Of a DNA stretch of 64,000 bases, positions 23,784 through 35,599 are shown in pieces; position 1 is the stretch's first letter, and every line of letters starts with the position of its first letter. The DNA is taken from assembly GCA_038501785.1 (NCBI GenBank), contig JBAMJR010000155.1, forward strand, positions 192,501-256,500. The letters are read 5' to 3'. Made by a program: the position numbers and the translations under genes. Under the pieces are notes generated by a model. The model had not been told where the DNA came from. It saw only the letters and a list, made by a program, of their open reading frames with translations, and did not search any database. This DNA is from Myoxocephalus aenaeus. Taxonomy: Eukaryota; Chordata; Actinopteri; Perciformes; Cottidae.

Positions 23784-26700
23784 ATGATGTGGAGCGTTGG
23801 GATCCTGCTGGCCACTGCTCTCAGTGTGGGTGAGTCTCATCTCATAGTGCACATATTTAATGTGGGACACATTTCGTGGACATTTTTATTTTTCAAACCT
23901 AGTTTCAAGGCTGCAGTTCTTGCGCTATCTCTCACACAGACGCATCAAATTGACTAGATTATGGGTCAGTAAATGTGGTCAACACTCTCTGTTCTCAATC
24001 GTAGCTCTGCTGGTGTCTGAAGTCTCTGTCTTCTTACTGGAGAGTGTTTATGCTTTTGTTCCTTTACAATGGTTTCAGAGTCCTATACTGACAACGAAGA
24101 GCGTTTGCAATACGGTCGGCAGCTGAAGATCTACCTGCCGAAAAGTGCGGAGAAGCTGGTGTTCACACCAGCTAACGATTTTCGCAAGACCTTTATATAC
24201 TGGCAGAAGAGCAGCACCAGGTCAGAAAAGAACAGGGGACACCCCCGTGTTGTGGTTGAGGACATGATGGTCATGGAGGGAAGCTGTGAGGTTGTGTTGC
24301 AGTGTTGCAGTTGATTCCCATGTGGCTGATTCTTTCTGTCCTACAGACCGACCAAAGGCAGGGTGTCGGGTACAGGCACCAACCGCCGCTGGTACATTGA
24401 CAAGGTAACCAAAGTATATTTGTTTAAAGTCTGAATTAATTAATTAAATAATTCTTTTAGTGTGTACCCAAATGTGTCCTGGGCCAAACTGAAAGACATT
24501 GCTACTCCACTGACGTCCTCTGCGTAAGAGGAAGTACGTACTCATTAGCGCGCCAACGTTGTTGTGTTAAAGTGCGACACTAGGCAACATTAGGTTCCTT
24601 CGAGATGAGCCAGTTCTGCGCAGAATCGATCACCGGTGATCGGCGCGCAATGCATGCCGGTTAGATTTGTGTCCGACTTGATCCCGACTTGATCTGACGC
24701 CATGCACACGTGGTCAACGATAATCTCACGTGAGCAAGGCGGCCGCAGATTTTAGAGCCAGGCGCCGCAGTAGCTCTCCACCGCCCAGTGCATGTTGGGA
24801 AACTCCTGGCTGTCGCCACATCTAAGAGCTGATTGGCTCTTAGATTTGACAGCAAACTTCTACAAACTTATGTAGCAAACTACAGCTGTTGTGGAAAATT
24901 CTTATGTTATGTGTAGTTGTAATACTTGTTTTTTTTGACAAATATTTGTATTGTCTTTTCCACAATACACAAACACAAGACAGAACAAGGCACATAAAAA
25001 AATACATAAAGGCACTTGGAGATATTACAGATATCAACGGCATGTTTTGTTGTTGGGCAGCAAAAATAACACTAGAGGGTGACAGATATGTACATGCACA
25101 GCTAGATAGATATCATAGCCCACAAATAGAATGCTCCCACATTTCCTAATGTGACCAGTGAGAGAAGAAAGCAAAAAATTGTTGTAATACTTAACGCTTG
25201 ATTGTTGACTAATATTCTCAGGTTTAATCTGAAAACATATATTGTGTGGTTGATAATAATGAAGCGTATTAATTTTACACATATCAAAACAAGTAGTAAT
25301 GTATTTCACATAAAAAGAACAAAGGATGCAGCTACACGCACATTTCTACATAAATATATATTTACAAACACATAAATCCGAACGAGGTCTGTAAACTAGT
25401 AGCCTACAGATACTAGTTTAGATTACTAACAGGAAGTAACGAATGAGCCTAATAAGAAGAATAAACACAAAATGTTTTGGACGGAGGTCACACAAAACAC
25501 ACTGTCTGTCAGCTGTCAAGAGTAAAAACACCTGCTTTATGTGTGACCAGAGATTCTAGATTCCCACCGTGTGTTGATGCACTCTGTGTATGTCTTTCTG
25601 TCAGGTGACCTTTGAGGACCAGGGGACGTACACCCTGAAAGACTACTGGAATAAAGAACTCTCTGCCGTCAAAGTAGCCGTCACATGTGAGTTAGCGAAG
25701 CGTTATTTGAGCTTTCGGTTGCTGTAACTTTTCTTTCTTTGTGGACCCGACTTCAAAGTGAGCGGAAGTAAAAAAAAATCTAAAAGCCACACCAAGATTG
25801 GTGTAAGGAGGTCGTATCGGTAAAACCCTGAGTGGATTCTTTTGAGAAAGGGTGTTCATCAAAGTTTACGTATTCAGCGTGTCATTTGTAGGAGTTAGAG
25901 GGTTATTTCTTCTTTCAGAATTCTTACCATGTTTAGGCAAGTTTGACAGAGCTCACATATATTATATTTAATTATCTCAAATGATTTTTTTCCACCATAT
26001 CAAAAGGTTCTTTTTTTAGAACACCCACCCGGATTATTTCACCATCTCGCAACAACTATCCCTCATTATATCATCATGAGAAAACCGTGGGGATGAGTGT
26101 GACATCATGTACTATAAAGACCTCCTTCTTTTTGTCCTCTGTCTCTCAAAGCTGAGCCCATTTTAATCTCACCAGAATGAACAACAAAGCACATGACACT
26201 TACAGCCTCAGACAATGATACATGGAGGGCCCCATCACCCGTAACTTTTAAATACACATTTTAGACATATTTTTCGGTGGTACGAGCACCCCGAAGGACG
26301 TTCATTTACATCTATTGTATCTGGGTGGAGGTAGACATCTCTGACACCTAAACAGCCAGATCAAGTAAACTAAGACTGTCTGCATGGTTTGATACCACCA
26401 GATTTCAGGAAGAAAATTTGATCTGGCATTATGTAAATATAAAAAAATAACTGTGCTAATATGTGTTTCTTTATTCTTCTCCATTCCAGACAAAATCATC
26501 CATACCAAGTGTGTAGCAGGAGAGAATCTTTACATCCAGCTGGAGGGCATTGCCCTGAGGGACGCTACCCTCCAATTCAAAGGGGAGGCTGCCAATGTTA
26601 CACTGGTGAGATGGATGGGTGGGTGGATGGATGTAGGTGGATGGATGTAGGTGGATGGGTGGATGGATGGGTGGGTGGATGGGTGGATGGATGTAGGTGG

Positions 26701-28720
26701 ATGGATGTAGGTGGATGGGTGGATGGATGGGTGGGTGGGTGGGTGGATGGATGTAGGTGGATGGATGTAGGTGGATGGGTGGATGGATGGGTGGGTGGAT
26801 GGATCCTTCTCCCATTTGTTTGTACGTTTTCAGAGCTGGCAATACATTTGTTGTGATTCAGATGGAAATGCCGAGTGTTGCTCTGACAGGAGTTTGTGTC
26901 CCTCAGGTGCGCAATGGTACTCGGGTGTCCCAGAAGGTGCCGGATTATTGGGACCGGGTTAAGACCCACTCCATGAAAATCGAGATCAGCAATGTGAACT
27001 ACAGCGATGTTGGACATTACGTCCTAAGAGACCGGGAAAATGTGGTGTCTGTCACCAAGATGGTCCTGACAGGTGGGTCCCCATACACTGTAAATTATCA
27101 TATGCAGAGGCTACCCGTCCTTTATGTAAAGCAGGCTGCTTATATGACAGACGGGCCTTTATTCAGTGGACGAAATCCATTCAGTTCTTTACAAAGCTTT
27201 CGTCTTGTGGAAGACCCAGTGACTGGCCAAGTACCCTATGGTATTTTAAGTGTAGCTATGTCTAAATCTGCTTCTACTGTCCGTATATTCACTGAACAAC
27301 AGTCGCTTATATGGTTATTAGGTAACTATTACAATCATGGATGCCAAAAAAGCTGCATTGAAAGGATTAAAAGAGTACCTGTTTTTAAACAGGTGCCAGT
27401 AACGGAATGGGAAACAGAATGAAGAGGTTGTTAGCTGAAGGTTTAACTGGCAACCCAGTGCCGGTACTATAGCATCGAGGTTGCTGAAGTGAGACGAGAA
27501 TAGCCAGAATGACTAACTGTCAATGAAACCTGCGGGAGGTTACTGAAGTGGGAGGAGAACCGCCACAATGAAGAGAGAATAACCAAACAGGTTGTCTGGC
27601 AACCAGTGGCGGCCGGCCAATAGAGGGCCATGGGGCCTGGCCTCACCTTCTGCCACCAAAAAAAAGAAAAAACATTTTTATTTATTTATAATATTATTGA
27701 TTATAACAATTATAATAAATTATAAAATAATTCAATATTTGTGTTTTTGAGATATGGAATATACATAGTAATATTTGTAAAATAGGATATCTGCACAAAA
27801 ATATATGCTTTTCCTGCTTGTCCTCTCCGCCCGTGCACGTCTGAGCTGCCCCGTGCACGTGGTGGGGCCAGATTGATTTGGCCCAAGAAAGACGGGTCTA
27901 AAAAGCAGTTTAGTCAATCACTGATTAAAGATATAAATGAGTGACATACATTTTATCCAATCAGCGTCCTAAAAAAGAATCACCGTGGGGCCAGATTCAC
28001 TTGGCCCCAGGTTGCGCGTTCCCGTCTCTCGTTCTCGTCAGGGCTAGTCTCTCGAGGCGCCATTTTATCAACATGCCAATGGCGAGTGCGAGCACGAGCA
28101 CTGCTCTTCAAAGAAGGCCAAACGCAAACTCGGTATAATCTCTCCTCCAACACCCGTTTGAGAGAAGAACTTTGGGGGTGAAACTACAGGTAAAACACCT
28201 GGTCCCAGATCCACCGGACCTCACCATAAGACAACAGAATGGCGTGAAAGGGAAGCAGCTTCTGTAGAGACGGCTAAGCTACACCAGGATGGTTTAGCTA
28301 AGCTAGCTGCTGGATGCATTCGTGCTAACGCCGTATTTTACTTTCCATGCTTGCTTTTTAAATCAACGGGGACCGATCCAGCATGGACAGATACGGGAGT
28401 AAGGGACATGAAGCTCTTGTTGGAAAAATTAAGAAAACATGCGGTGAAGAAACACAGTGAGGTGGATAAAAACGGGCACATTTATCCAAAATAATTGATT
28501 GTGGGAAGTTTTGTGGGGCTTTTGAGTTGGCCTTGCATGACGAGACTGACTACTCGGAGTGCTGGAGGAGCAAGACAGAGGCGGGAATGGCAGAATATGT
28601 ACCGTCACACACGGGAAGAGGAGAGTGGTTTTGATCTACAAAAAATGGAGAGAAGATCAGACCATTATTTTTGTTGTGTTGTCTTAACTTCATGACAATA
28701 ATGTCCTATATCTATAATGT

Positions 28721-28754
<34 letters not shown>

Positions 28755-28885
28755 GTAAGGCCTTTTCCCCCTCCTCTGCAGACCATCGTGACGACTCTAA
28801 AGGAAACCCTCTCTGGGCTCTGCTCCTGCTACTGGGCATCCCTGCTGGGATTTGCTGCTGCTGTCGGAAGAAGATTTTTCAATGA
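23784..28885 (+). CDS. two-domain Ig-like type I membrane protein, copy A (tail-less form)
   Basis: Seven coding exons join in frame: 23784-23829, 24079-24220, 24347-24404, 25605-25686, 26490-26605, 26907-27072 and 28782-28885. All have GT-AG borders. They give 237 residues. Residues 1-15 form a signal peptide (MMWSVGILLATALSV). Residues 16-109 and 110-203 are Ig-like domains with F-strand corners DQGTYTL (87-93) and DVGHYVL (182-188), but leucine replaces the usual cysteine in each. The only ectodomain cysteine is C117. Glycosylation sites are N145, N151 and N179. A membrane helix (about 213-228) ends in CCCC, a likely palmitoylation site, then RKKIFQ and stop. Compared with copy B the tail is lost. 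An AATAAA at 29645 could serve the transcript. It resembles uncharacterised fish Ig-superfamily receptors; ligand and function are unknown. Confidence 0.8.
24594..24826 (+). repeat. intron 3 repeat related to the 5' end of the Gmr1-like element
   Basis: The roughly 230-bp block runs from 'acattaggttccttcgagat' to 'ggctgtcgccacatct'. It matches, in inverse orientation, the leader and first codons of the retrotransposon ORF at 56399-56640. It is also present in copy B (40494-40672). In B, whose repeat keeps the ATG, a short frame even begins MAQCMLGN, like the retroelement Gag start MAQCMMGN. Confidence 0.7.
26609..26804 (+). repeat. intron 5 minisatellite, copy A
   Basis: Alternating 'gtggatggatgtag' and 'gtggatgggtgg' blocks of a GGAT-based repeat begin just after the exon 5 donor. 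Copy B has a shorter array at 42449-42602. The long ORFs across it are a by-product of the repeat. Confidence 0.9.
27604..28690 (+). mobile_element. decayed hAT (ZMYM1-like) transposon in intron 6, copy A
   Basis: It begins with CAGTGGCGGCCGGCCAATAG, a hAT-type end. Interrupted frames resemble ZMYM1-like hAT transposases: DPPDLTIRQQ near 28210, then NAVFYFPCLLFKSTG and DTGVRDMKLLLEKL near 28325-28435, then fragments such as DETDYSECW near 28540. Stops and a deletion of about 86 bp relative to copy B make it inactive. The right end was not identified. It predates the tandem duplication because both copies carry it. Confidence 0.6.
28723..28752 (+). repeat. CA microsatellite before exon 7, copy A
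   Basis: About 15 CA units lie 30 bp upstream of the exon 7 acceptor. In copy B the tract is about 34 units (44700-44768), so it has changed length since duplication. Confidence 0.9.
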
Positions 28886-29326
28886 ACGCCGAATGCTGCC
28901 CCTAACCTTCAGCTTCGCTGGACTCCACAAGCAGGCCATTACTGGACTCTTTTGACTTTAAAATGATCCTGCACCTTGTAACCACACACATTTGATTGTT
29001 ATTTTTTGACGATAATGTACCTTGATGCTTGCCATGACATAAGGCCGCAAAAACAGCCTATTCTACATTATGTTGTGACCTTAAGGTGCTCCATTGTTTT
29101 TGTCTTAAAACTTCTAAATTTTCAGAATCCTCATATTACATCTTGATTTATGTGTTGATTTAATCCCTTTCATTGCAGCAATATATAGTCATCATTTAAT
29201 TATAAGTCCCCAGCGCCCCCACGACCCTAGATAGGACAAGCGGTTTAGATAATGTAATGTAATGTAATATATATCCTGTTTGTAACTGTTGTTTTAACAT
29301 GTCTGAATATGCCTGAGCGGGAACCG
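28886..29326 (+). other. 3' region specific to copy A
   Basis: From about 28881 the sequence departs from copy B in the middle of exon 7. It holds no ORF continuing the protein. Near 29205-29270 a phrase 'cccacgaccctagataggac' followed by 'aagcggtttagataatg' and short TGTAA repeats looks like part of a common fish repeat. It probably forms the 3' UTR of copy A. Confidence 0.45.
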
Positions 29327-29792
29327 TTGGCACTTCCAGAGAAACCATTTGAAAGACGGAACCTGGGTGTGACAATAAACATAAATACACTATTATAAAG
29401 CAACAGAGGACATGTTTAAAAAGTAGGAGGAGCTACATGAGACAGTGTTCAGAGAAGAATGCTCCGATGGTCTAAATATGTGCATCAGGTCTGAATATGC
29501 CTGAGCGAAAAAACTTGACACTTCCAGAGAAACCATTTGAAAGACAGAACCTGGGTGTTAGCCCCGGGCGGAGGAGCTACACGAGACAGTGTTCAGAGCA
29601 GAATGCTCCGGTGGTCTCCAGAGGCTTGAATTATTTGCTTGAAGAATAAAGTCTATTGCATTGAAGTCTGACCATTTCCAATGCTTTCTTTAAACATCTT
29701 TGGGACATCAATAGTTACTAATTACAGAATAGACCAACTGTTTGAGCAGGAGTTTAGACTTCATCAACCGGCCCAGCCTGAGCTTCTGCTCT
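29327..29792 (+). repeat. 3'-end repeat between copies A and B
   Basis: It is nearly identical to 21171-21640 and includes AATAAA at 29645-29650. The retrovirus was inserted at its right end, splitting 'gagcttctgctctccaacac'. Confidence 0.8.
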
Positions 29793-30419
29793 TGTGATGG
29801 GAAAATATCTATATGCTGTATTTTAAAGTTAAATCTTTGAATGTAACTGATGTTTCAATATGATGTGCTCAGATCAATAATTAACAACTGAAAAACATGT
29901 TTTTCTAAAGTTCGTGAAGGCATTCAGGTTCATGCTACCTGATAAAACCCCCAAGGGGCCAATGACTTGGTTTTAAGGACAATGACTTGATTTTAAGGCT
30001 GATAACATGTTTACAGAACGTTCAAAGTACGCTGATAAAAACTCTGAGAGGCTAATGACTTGTTTTATATAATAATCAAGGCACGAACCACGCAGAGGAA
30101 CAGATGAAATGCTGACATGGGACACTCAGTCCAACGTACATCACGTGTTCGTTCTAACGGGAACCAATCAGGGATAAGATGGATTGTGAGAGGATGGTCC
30201 TCTAAAATTGTATAATACTGACTGTTTTTAGCAATAATCTGTGTGGAAACCTGCGCAGACATTGTTGATTGATGGCTGTTCAACTTTCTTCCTGCTTGCA
30301 AGCATTTAATAAACTGACAGAAGCATCCTGTCCAGTGAAACTCTGCTTGTGTTTTTCCATTTTTGATTGAGACCTTTTTGAGCTTTCCTCCCGAACGACA
30401 TAGAATTATTTCCATTACA
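29793..30419 (+). repeat. 5' LTR of the endogenous retrovirus
   Basis: It starts TGTGATGG and ends CCATTACA (imperfect inverted TG...CA ends). It has a CCAAT box (30164), a TATA-like 'gtataatact' (about 30208) and a poly(A) signal AATAAA (30308-30313). It differs from the 3' LTR at only two positions that I could see, near 29947 and 29954. Confidence 0.92.
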
Positions 30420-30422
30420 ATT

Positions 30423-30440
30423 TGGCGTCACGAACAGGAT
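30423..30440 (+). other. primer binding site of the retrovirus
   Basis: Three bases after the LTR the sequence TGGCGTCACGAACAGGAT starts with TGG, the complement of tRNA CCA. It looks closest to an arginine tRNA 3' end but with mismatches, so the primer is uncertain. Confidence 0.6.
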
Positions 30441-30791
30441 TGTTTGAAGTTTCGTCGGGACTCCAGAGGTCAGCTGGGAAAGTGCACTTCGAAATCGAAA
30501 AGAAAGATTTCGCCCCAATCCACGACAGATTCAAGTGAGACGGGGACCAGCGGCCGACGGAGGACCGATTGGCTTCACAGCGATTCAAGACAAAGAAATA
30601 AATTCTTCATATCGGGTGAGAAGTTTAAATTCCAATCATAAATTGTCTGTTGGAAAACAAAGGGTTAAATTACGTAGATAGAACAAGCAGAGACAAGAGA
30701 CAGGGTGTGTCTGTTGGTTTTGTCAATTGTAATTAATATAAAGGTCTCCTTAAATTCTGTGCCAATATAAATCCAAGCAGAGGTTTAAAGA

Positions 30792-31100
30792 GTGGAAGAA
30801 AGGATTAAGATTACGAAGTAACGTTTGAACTTTAAAATACCTATATTTTAGAGATCGTAATTCCCCTTGACCACTGTGGAAGAAAGGAATAAGATTACGA
30901 AGTAACATTTGAACTTTAAAGAAAACCTATATTTTAAAGATCGTAATCCCCCTTGACCACGGTATCTATATAAGAATTCAGAATCCAGCAAGAAACTTGT
31001 TAAGAGGTGAGCGGAACTGTGAATATAGGATACAGCTCTATACAAGAATTCAGAATCCAGCAAGAAACTTATAAAGGGGTGAGCGGAACTGTGAGTATAG
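30792..31100 (+). repeat. two direct duplications in the retroviral leader
   Basis: An 84-bp unit (30792 and 30876, 'gtggaagaaaggattaagat...') is followed by a 72-bp unit (30966 and 31038, 'agaattcagaatccagcaag...'). Each is repeated twice with a few differences. They lie between the primer site and the Gag start, where packaging signals and splice donors are usually found. Confidence 0.85.
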
Positions 31101-31186
31101 ATAAGGTTTTTAACTCAGTTTTTCCAAAGAAATAGAAACTAGAAATATACTGACGAGTGTATTTTATTTTGAAAGGGAGTACTCGC

Positions 31187-31706
31187 CAGTGGCGGCTGGT
31201 GACATTTTTTTGTGGGGGGGCGCAGTTGGGCGGCGCGGTTTAAATAGCACTCCACAATGAGAAGAAAAGAGGTTTGGAGTAGAATATTCTAAAAAACAAA
31301 GCTTTATTTCAAGAAAACACAATGCTCAACACTGTCCAATAACAACTATCAACAAACTAACTTTGGGCATGAGAGGTTCAGAGCAGAATGGTTTAAGAAA
31401 CATTCAATGTGGTGGCCAGAGCAACTTCAGGGAATACATTGACGTAGCATTCAAACTGGGGGCCCTGCAGTAAGGTGGCACTGGTGAGGTGGTCTTTGAA
31501 GGCAAAGCGTTCCCTGGTGTGTCCAAGTATGGTGTCACAAGCCTACAGATAAATATATAGAGAGAGACAGAGACAGTAAGATAAGTTGTGGGAAAATATC
31601 TACTACAAACAGGCTTCATACTACAGACAAAAAACTATGTTTTGTGTGTCTTGATGGCTCAGCAACATAGACAAAAGGCCAGGAGCCACCTTGATGGCTG
31701 TAGCTA

Positions 31707-31803
<97 letters not shown>

Positions 31804-32718
31804 GGGGGTTGAATTTGTATTTTAGATAAAGTTATAGCCTGATATGACATCCACCCAAATCTAGCAATGTCCAACATGTGTTCTGCTGTGGGAAAGATAA
31901 AACATTAAACTCTAACAGGCATCTGCTGATTTTGACACTCACTTCTGCAGCAATCCTTCAAGCTCATCTTCCTTCACAGCCGGCGCTTCCTCGGCTGCTC
32001 AGAGCCACTGCTTTGCTACACACTGAGGCTCCAGCTAGCAGCTCCGGTTAGCATGTAGCTTGGTGCATGTAGCTTCACTGCTTTGCTGCTGAATATTTAA
32101 ATCCGGACGTTCGGGTCCCAACTCTTTCAGCCTCTTCTTGTCAACATCTGATCGTGGATTGAAAGGTGTTTCGCGGAGAGATACCACAGAGTTTTCAGTC
32201 GCCATACTAACATAATCAAAGTCTCTGCTAGCTGTGTTGCTCGCGTAGCTACGTGGGAGCTATATGGGATGTGAGGGAATGATAAAGGTCTCTGATTGGA
32301 CGAATAGTCCAACCACGTTGCAATAAGAAACGATGTCATTGGCTAGGGCGCAGATTCGTGCGCCCGAAGATTCACGTTTCATCCGCCAATGAGAAGCTGT
32401 CCTTGCCGTCACGAGGGTGAAATGTTTGTTAGCTTTCCATAGACACACATTTGGCCGGCGCCCCGAGAGGGGAGGGGCTTTTCTCAGTAATGATGAATGG
32501 CGATATATTATATTTAACTTAAGTGGTTGTTGACAGGGGCTTACGGTCTCCCACACACATTTAGCGCGTCAACACGGTATATTTCTTATTTAAATTATTT
32601 GATATATAATGTTTTTTGACAGTATATATTATATTTTTTTCTTCTTCTTTTTTTTTTTTCATCGCAAAACTTTAGGAGGGGCGGCGCCCTAGCGCCCTCT
32701 ATTGACGCACCGCCACTG
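31187..32718 (-). mobile_element. non-autonomous hAT (ZMYM1-like) transposon nested in the retrovirus
   Basis: The ends CAGTGGCGGC and ...CCGCCACTG are flanked by an 8-bp duplication GTACTCGC (31179-31186 and 32719-32726). On the minus strand an ATG at 32205 opens MATENSVVSLRETPFNPR..., followed by a PDLNIQQQ-like motif as in ZMYM1-like hAT proteins, and stops near 32034. The catalytic part is missing. It contains a long CA tract (31709-31800). Confidence 0.85.
31709..31800. repeat. CA microsatellite in the nested hAT element
   Basis: About 46 uninterrupted CA dinucleotides. Confidence 0.95.
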
Positions 32719-32739
32719 GTACTCGCCACTTGTTTCATT

Positions 32740-33620
32740 ATGGGTGGTAAACATGCTAAGCCCGCCCCCAGGGGGCCAATTGTGGAGATAATGGCACAGA
32801 ATTATGGTCACCAAAGCAATAAATGTTTAAAAAACTGGAATTAAAATATAGATTTCCAGTGAAAAAGAAAAAGGGAAAATGGAGAAAAATAGAAAAATAG
32901 TTCAGTTCAAAACTTAGAGAAAATGGAGAAAAACAAGTGCTGTCTTGAACAATGGGAAAAAGAAAAAGAGAAATAATAAAATATGGGGATGAATCTTTAG
33001 ACTATTTGCCTGTTCAAACAAATAGTGTGTTGAGATTAAATGGTTGGAAACCATAGAAAGTAACAGAAGGTGTTTAAAAATGGGGAACGATGAAGCAGAA
33101 TGTAGGGAAAGGAAGGTAATATGTGAAATGATGCCTGATAGTAGATGCTAACACGACCAGAGCAGACAAAGCTTCTCAGAAATCCTTTTCTCTCTTATTG
33201 CACACAGAATGAACCCTGATCTCAGACGCATGCCCTCTACCGTATTCACCACCAGCCAATCAACAGCCTGCAGACAACAAGCTGCTGAAAGCGACAGAAG
33301 ATTACACCAAGCTGCACGCTGTGAACGGACAAGTGGCCTCCAAGAAACCAAGAACCAGAGGTGAGGTCTCAGCTAATTGAGAGTGCCGTCTCTGCAGCAG
33401 TAACACTGAGCTGCATCGGCTGTGAAGAAGCCCACCTCAGACCTCATGCGGAGAAGCAAGCTGTGGCCAAAAAGGAAAAAGACTGAGTCAAAAGAAGAAG
33501 AACTGTACGTGGCTCAAGAAACCATGGCCCAAGCTGCTCAACGCATGACAAAAAGTAGGTCCAGTCCTATTCAGCAAAATCAGTCAATACGTGACGAAAG
33601 CACAAGCTAGCGTCCGTCCC
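32740..33620 (+). pseudogene. retroviral gag remnant
   Basis: An ATG at 32740 opens MGGKHAKPAPRGPIVEIM, an MG start of the kind myristoylated in retroviral Gag. It then hits a stop after 34 codons. Further on, basic and polar peptide stretches (for example 33422-33607) lie in shifted frames with no recognisable capsid or zinc-knuckle motif. The assignment rests on position between leader and protease. Confidence 0.5.
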
Positions 33621-33879
33621 AGAAGAGCTGACAATCTAGAGTTCAAGAAACTTTGTGAAAGCAGTTTGCGCTGGGATTACAGTCCAGTTTCCAGGACGAA
33701 TGGATATGTCAATCATTAACGCCACCAGAGACATTGGACTTATGAGTGTCCACAACGGGACGAAAACCGTGTCCAGAAAGCACAAAGACATCAGGAATCT
33801 GGCTGACGTGAGGAGGGGCAGGCGAGAGATAAGGGGAAAATCTTGTGTAAACAGCAGAGAGGAGGGGTGAGAAGCAAAG

Positions 33880-33915
<36 letters not shown>

Positions 33916-34120
33916 AACACACGCAAAGGAAGAAAAGCATGTTCTACTAACCGCACATACACACACGTACATGCACAGATACAATCACATATTTAGAACG
34001 GGCATCAAAGTTAGTTACAGGGACATAAATGTATATACTATATATATTTATAGAATACCACTGTGTCTTTTTAAAGATTACCAGAAACTATTTTGATAGT
34101 AAGGGGATTTGAAAGTGTTT
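33621..34120 (+). other. retroviral interior without recognised domain
   Basis: Low-similarity sequence with a CA microsatellite at 33880-33911. No viral motif was recognised. It lies between the gag-like region and the protease remnant. Confidence 0.4.
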
Positions 34121-34126
34121 TTCCTT

Positions 34127-34345
34127 GTAGATTCAGGAACCACAAAGTTAGTTTTGTGGAACAAAAGGATTTGTCTCACCGTAAACTTAGTGGACAATAT
34201 GTCTATTTCATAGGAACCTTAGGTTTGACGTTTAAAATAACTTATTTACGGTAGAGAAAGGAGCTCTCTAAGCATGCAATTTTTGTTTTTTTGTGCTCAG
34301 ACATCTGTCCGGTAAATTTGTTCGGCAGAGACTTGAAGCTGATGT
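34127..34345 (+). pseudogene. retroviral protease remnant
   Basis: It shows a DSGTT active-site motif (34130) and, 58 codons later, CPVNLFGRDL (34306-34335), the conserved end of retroviral proteases. The frame between them is broken by stops and shifts, so no active enzyme can be made. Confidence 0.7.
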
Positions 34346-34699
34346 ATATTAATCAGTTTGATTCCCACACTTAAAAGGTTTAAAAAGTCGTACGCACTCC
34401 CACCAACATGACCATGGTCCAAGATAGCACATCACAGATAAGTATATTAGTGGTTTATTTGTTTATCTTTTCTAGTAGAAAGAGAGCTGGAATAACGTTG
34501 TTCTCTTGTCATTTTCCATTTTGAAGAAGTAATGAGTTCCACGCACAAGCAGTGCACAGCGTATGTTTCCTTGGGAAAATATGCTTCATATGAATACATT
34601 TGTTTTAGGATTTGCAATGTTAATATTAATATTCTTCAATGTTCTACTATGTGTGGTCTAATCGGAGATGTACAGTTTTCTGTTATCCTCACAGACCCT

Positions 34700-35310
34700 C
34701 TAGAACAGCTGCTCAAAGTGGACTCCTCCCTCCCACACGTCTCCTTGTCCAGTATCAGACTGCGTAGTGGAGAGACTTGGGATATGTTGTGCTGAAATTT
34801 CAGTCTGTTACAGATTGGAAAGCAACAGGTGATTTTCAGGTGATGTATTCACCGCGCACAGGTATTTACAAAAAACTATTCTATACTTGCACATCTGCCT
34901 TACGCTCTGTGTATTTGTTTGATGATGATAAACCACACACTGTCTCATTTCTTGCTGACGCCTGCAGTCTCCCCCATCCTTACAGGAAGCTCCTCTTCTG
35001 GGTGACGGGTAAAAATGACGTAGGACTCATCAGAAATGCACAACCTGTGGTCATCACACCTAAATTCTTGTTTCGGTTTTGCAAAACATCACTAAAATAT
35101 TGATGGCATAACTCCTGTGTTAACTTTCTTTTTGCAGGCAGGCGTAATCAACCCCTGCAATAACTCACCTGTGTGTACTTACATTTTCCGTTGGGGGAAA
35201 AGAAAAAACAGAGATAAAGGACCAAAAGAGTGGAGGTTTGTTCAGGACTTACAGGCAATTAATGCAGATGTCCATCCGTGAGCCACTATTCCAGATCTGT
35301 ACCTCAGTGT
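34700..35310 (+). pseudogene. retroviral reverse transcriptase remnant (N-terminal part)
   Basis: Motifs in order are HVSLS (about 34736), a VTDWKATGD...YSPRTG block (34808-34866), KNDVGLI (about 35014), GITPV (35105), INPCNNSPV, and WRFVQDLQAIN (about 35236). These match the start of a gammaretrovirus/epsilonretrovirus-type polymerase. The catalytic YxDD segment is not recognised. Frames are interrupted by stops. Confidence 0.75.
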
Positions 35311-35599
35311 GGGGCAGAGACAGTGAAATACCTTGTCACTGAAGGACATGAAGCTAGTCGATTAGTTACATTTTTTTGTACAGCAACAAGTATGCTCCTC
35401 TGGAGACTTCCCTTTGCACCCTAATCCATGTTAAAAGTCTCTCCTCATGTGTCAAACTCATGATGACAGACTTTGTTCCGTAGCATAGTTTTTGAGTAAG
35501 CTAGATTTGGTCGCAGCAGGACAAACGCGTTGTCTCCGTGCTGTGGCTTAAAAAGCCTTTTAGAGATGTTGTTGGTTATGCGAACATGACGTTTAGACG

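Larger units (their letters stand above)
21171..29326 (+). repeat. tandem duplication unit A
   Basis: The 8.2 kb unit starts and ends at the same 3'-end-like sequence ('ttggcacttccagag', 21171 and 29327). It is repeated as unit B (29327-29792 joined across the retrovirus to 37754-50100). Intron and exon sequence is collinear and nearly identical over several kb. B has extra fragments at about 39206-39340, 39664-39748 and 43720-44021. A lacks about 86 bp near 28440. Confidence 0.85.

Noticed and set aside
26461..26856. Long frames on both strands over the GGAT minisatellite (MDGCRWMDVGGW..., HPPIHLHPSTY...)
   Set aside because: They are translations of a tandem repeat that lies in intron 5 between good splice sites. 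The same false frames occur in copy B at 42301-42815.
26757..27422. Single 221-codon frame through exon 6 and beyond
   Set aside because: It reads through the exon 6 donor (CAG|GTGGGT) into intron sequence. Exon 7 with the membrane helix joins in the correct phase at 28782.
29793..30419. LTR considered as a solo promoter of copy B
   Set aside because: A full element with both LTRs and a target duplication is present. Copy B has its own conserved promoter block at 38622, so LTR-driven expression is not supported by the sequence alone.
31588..34000. CA/GT-derived frames (HTHTHT, VCVCVC) across the window
   Set aside because: Pure microsatellite translations.
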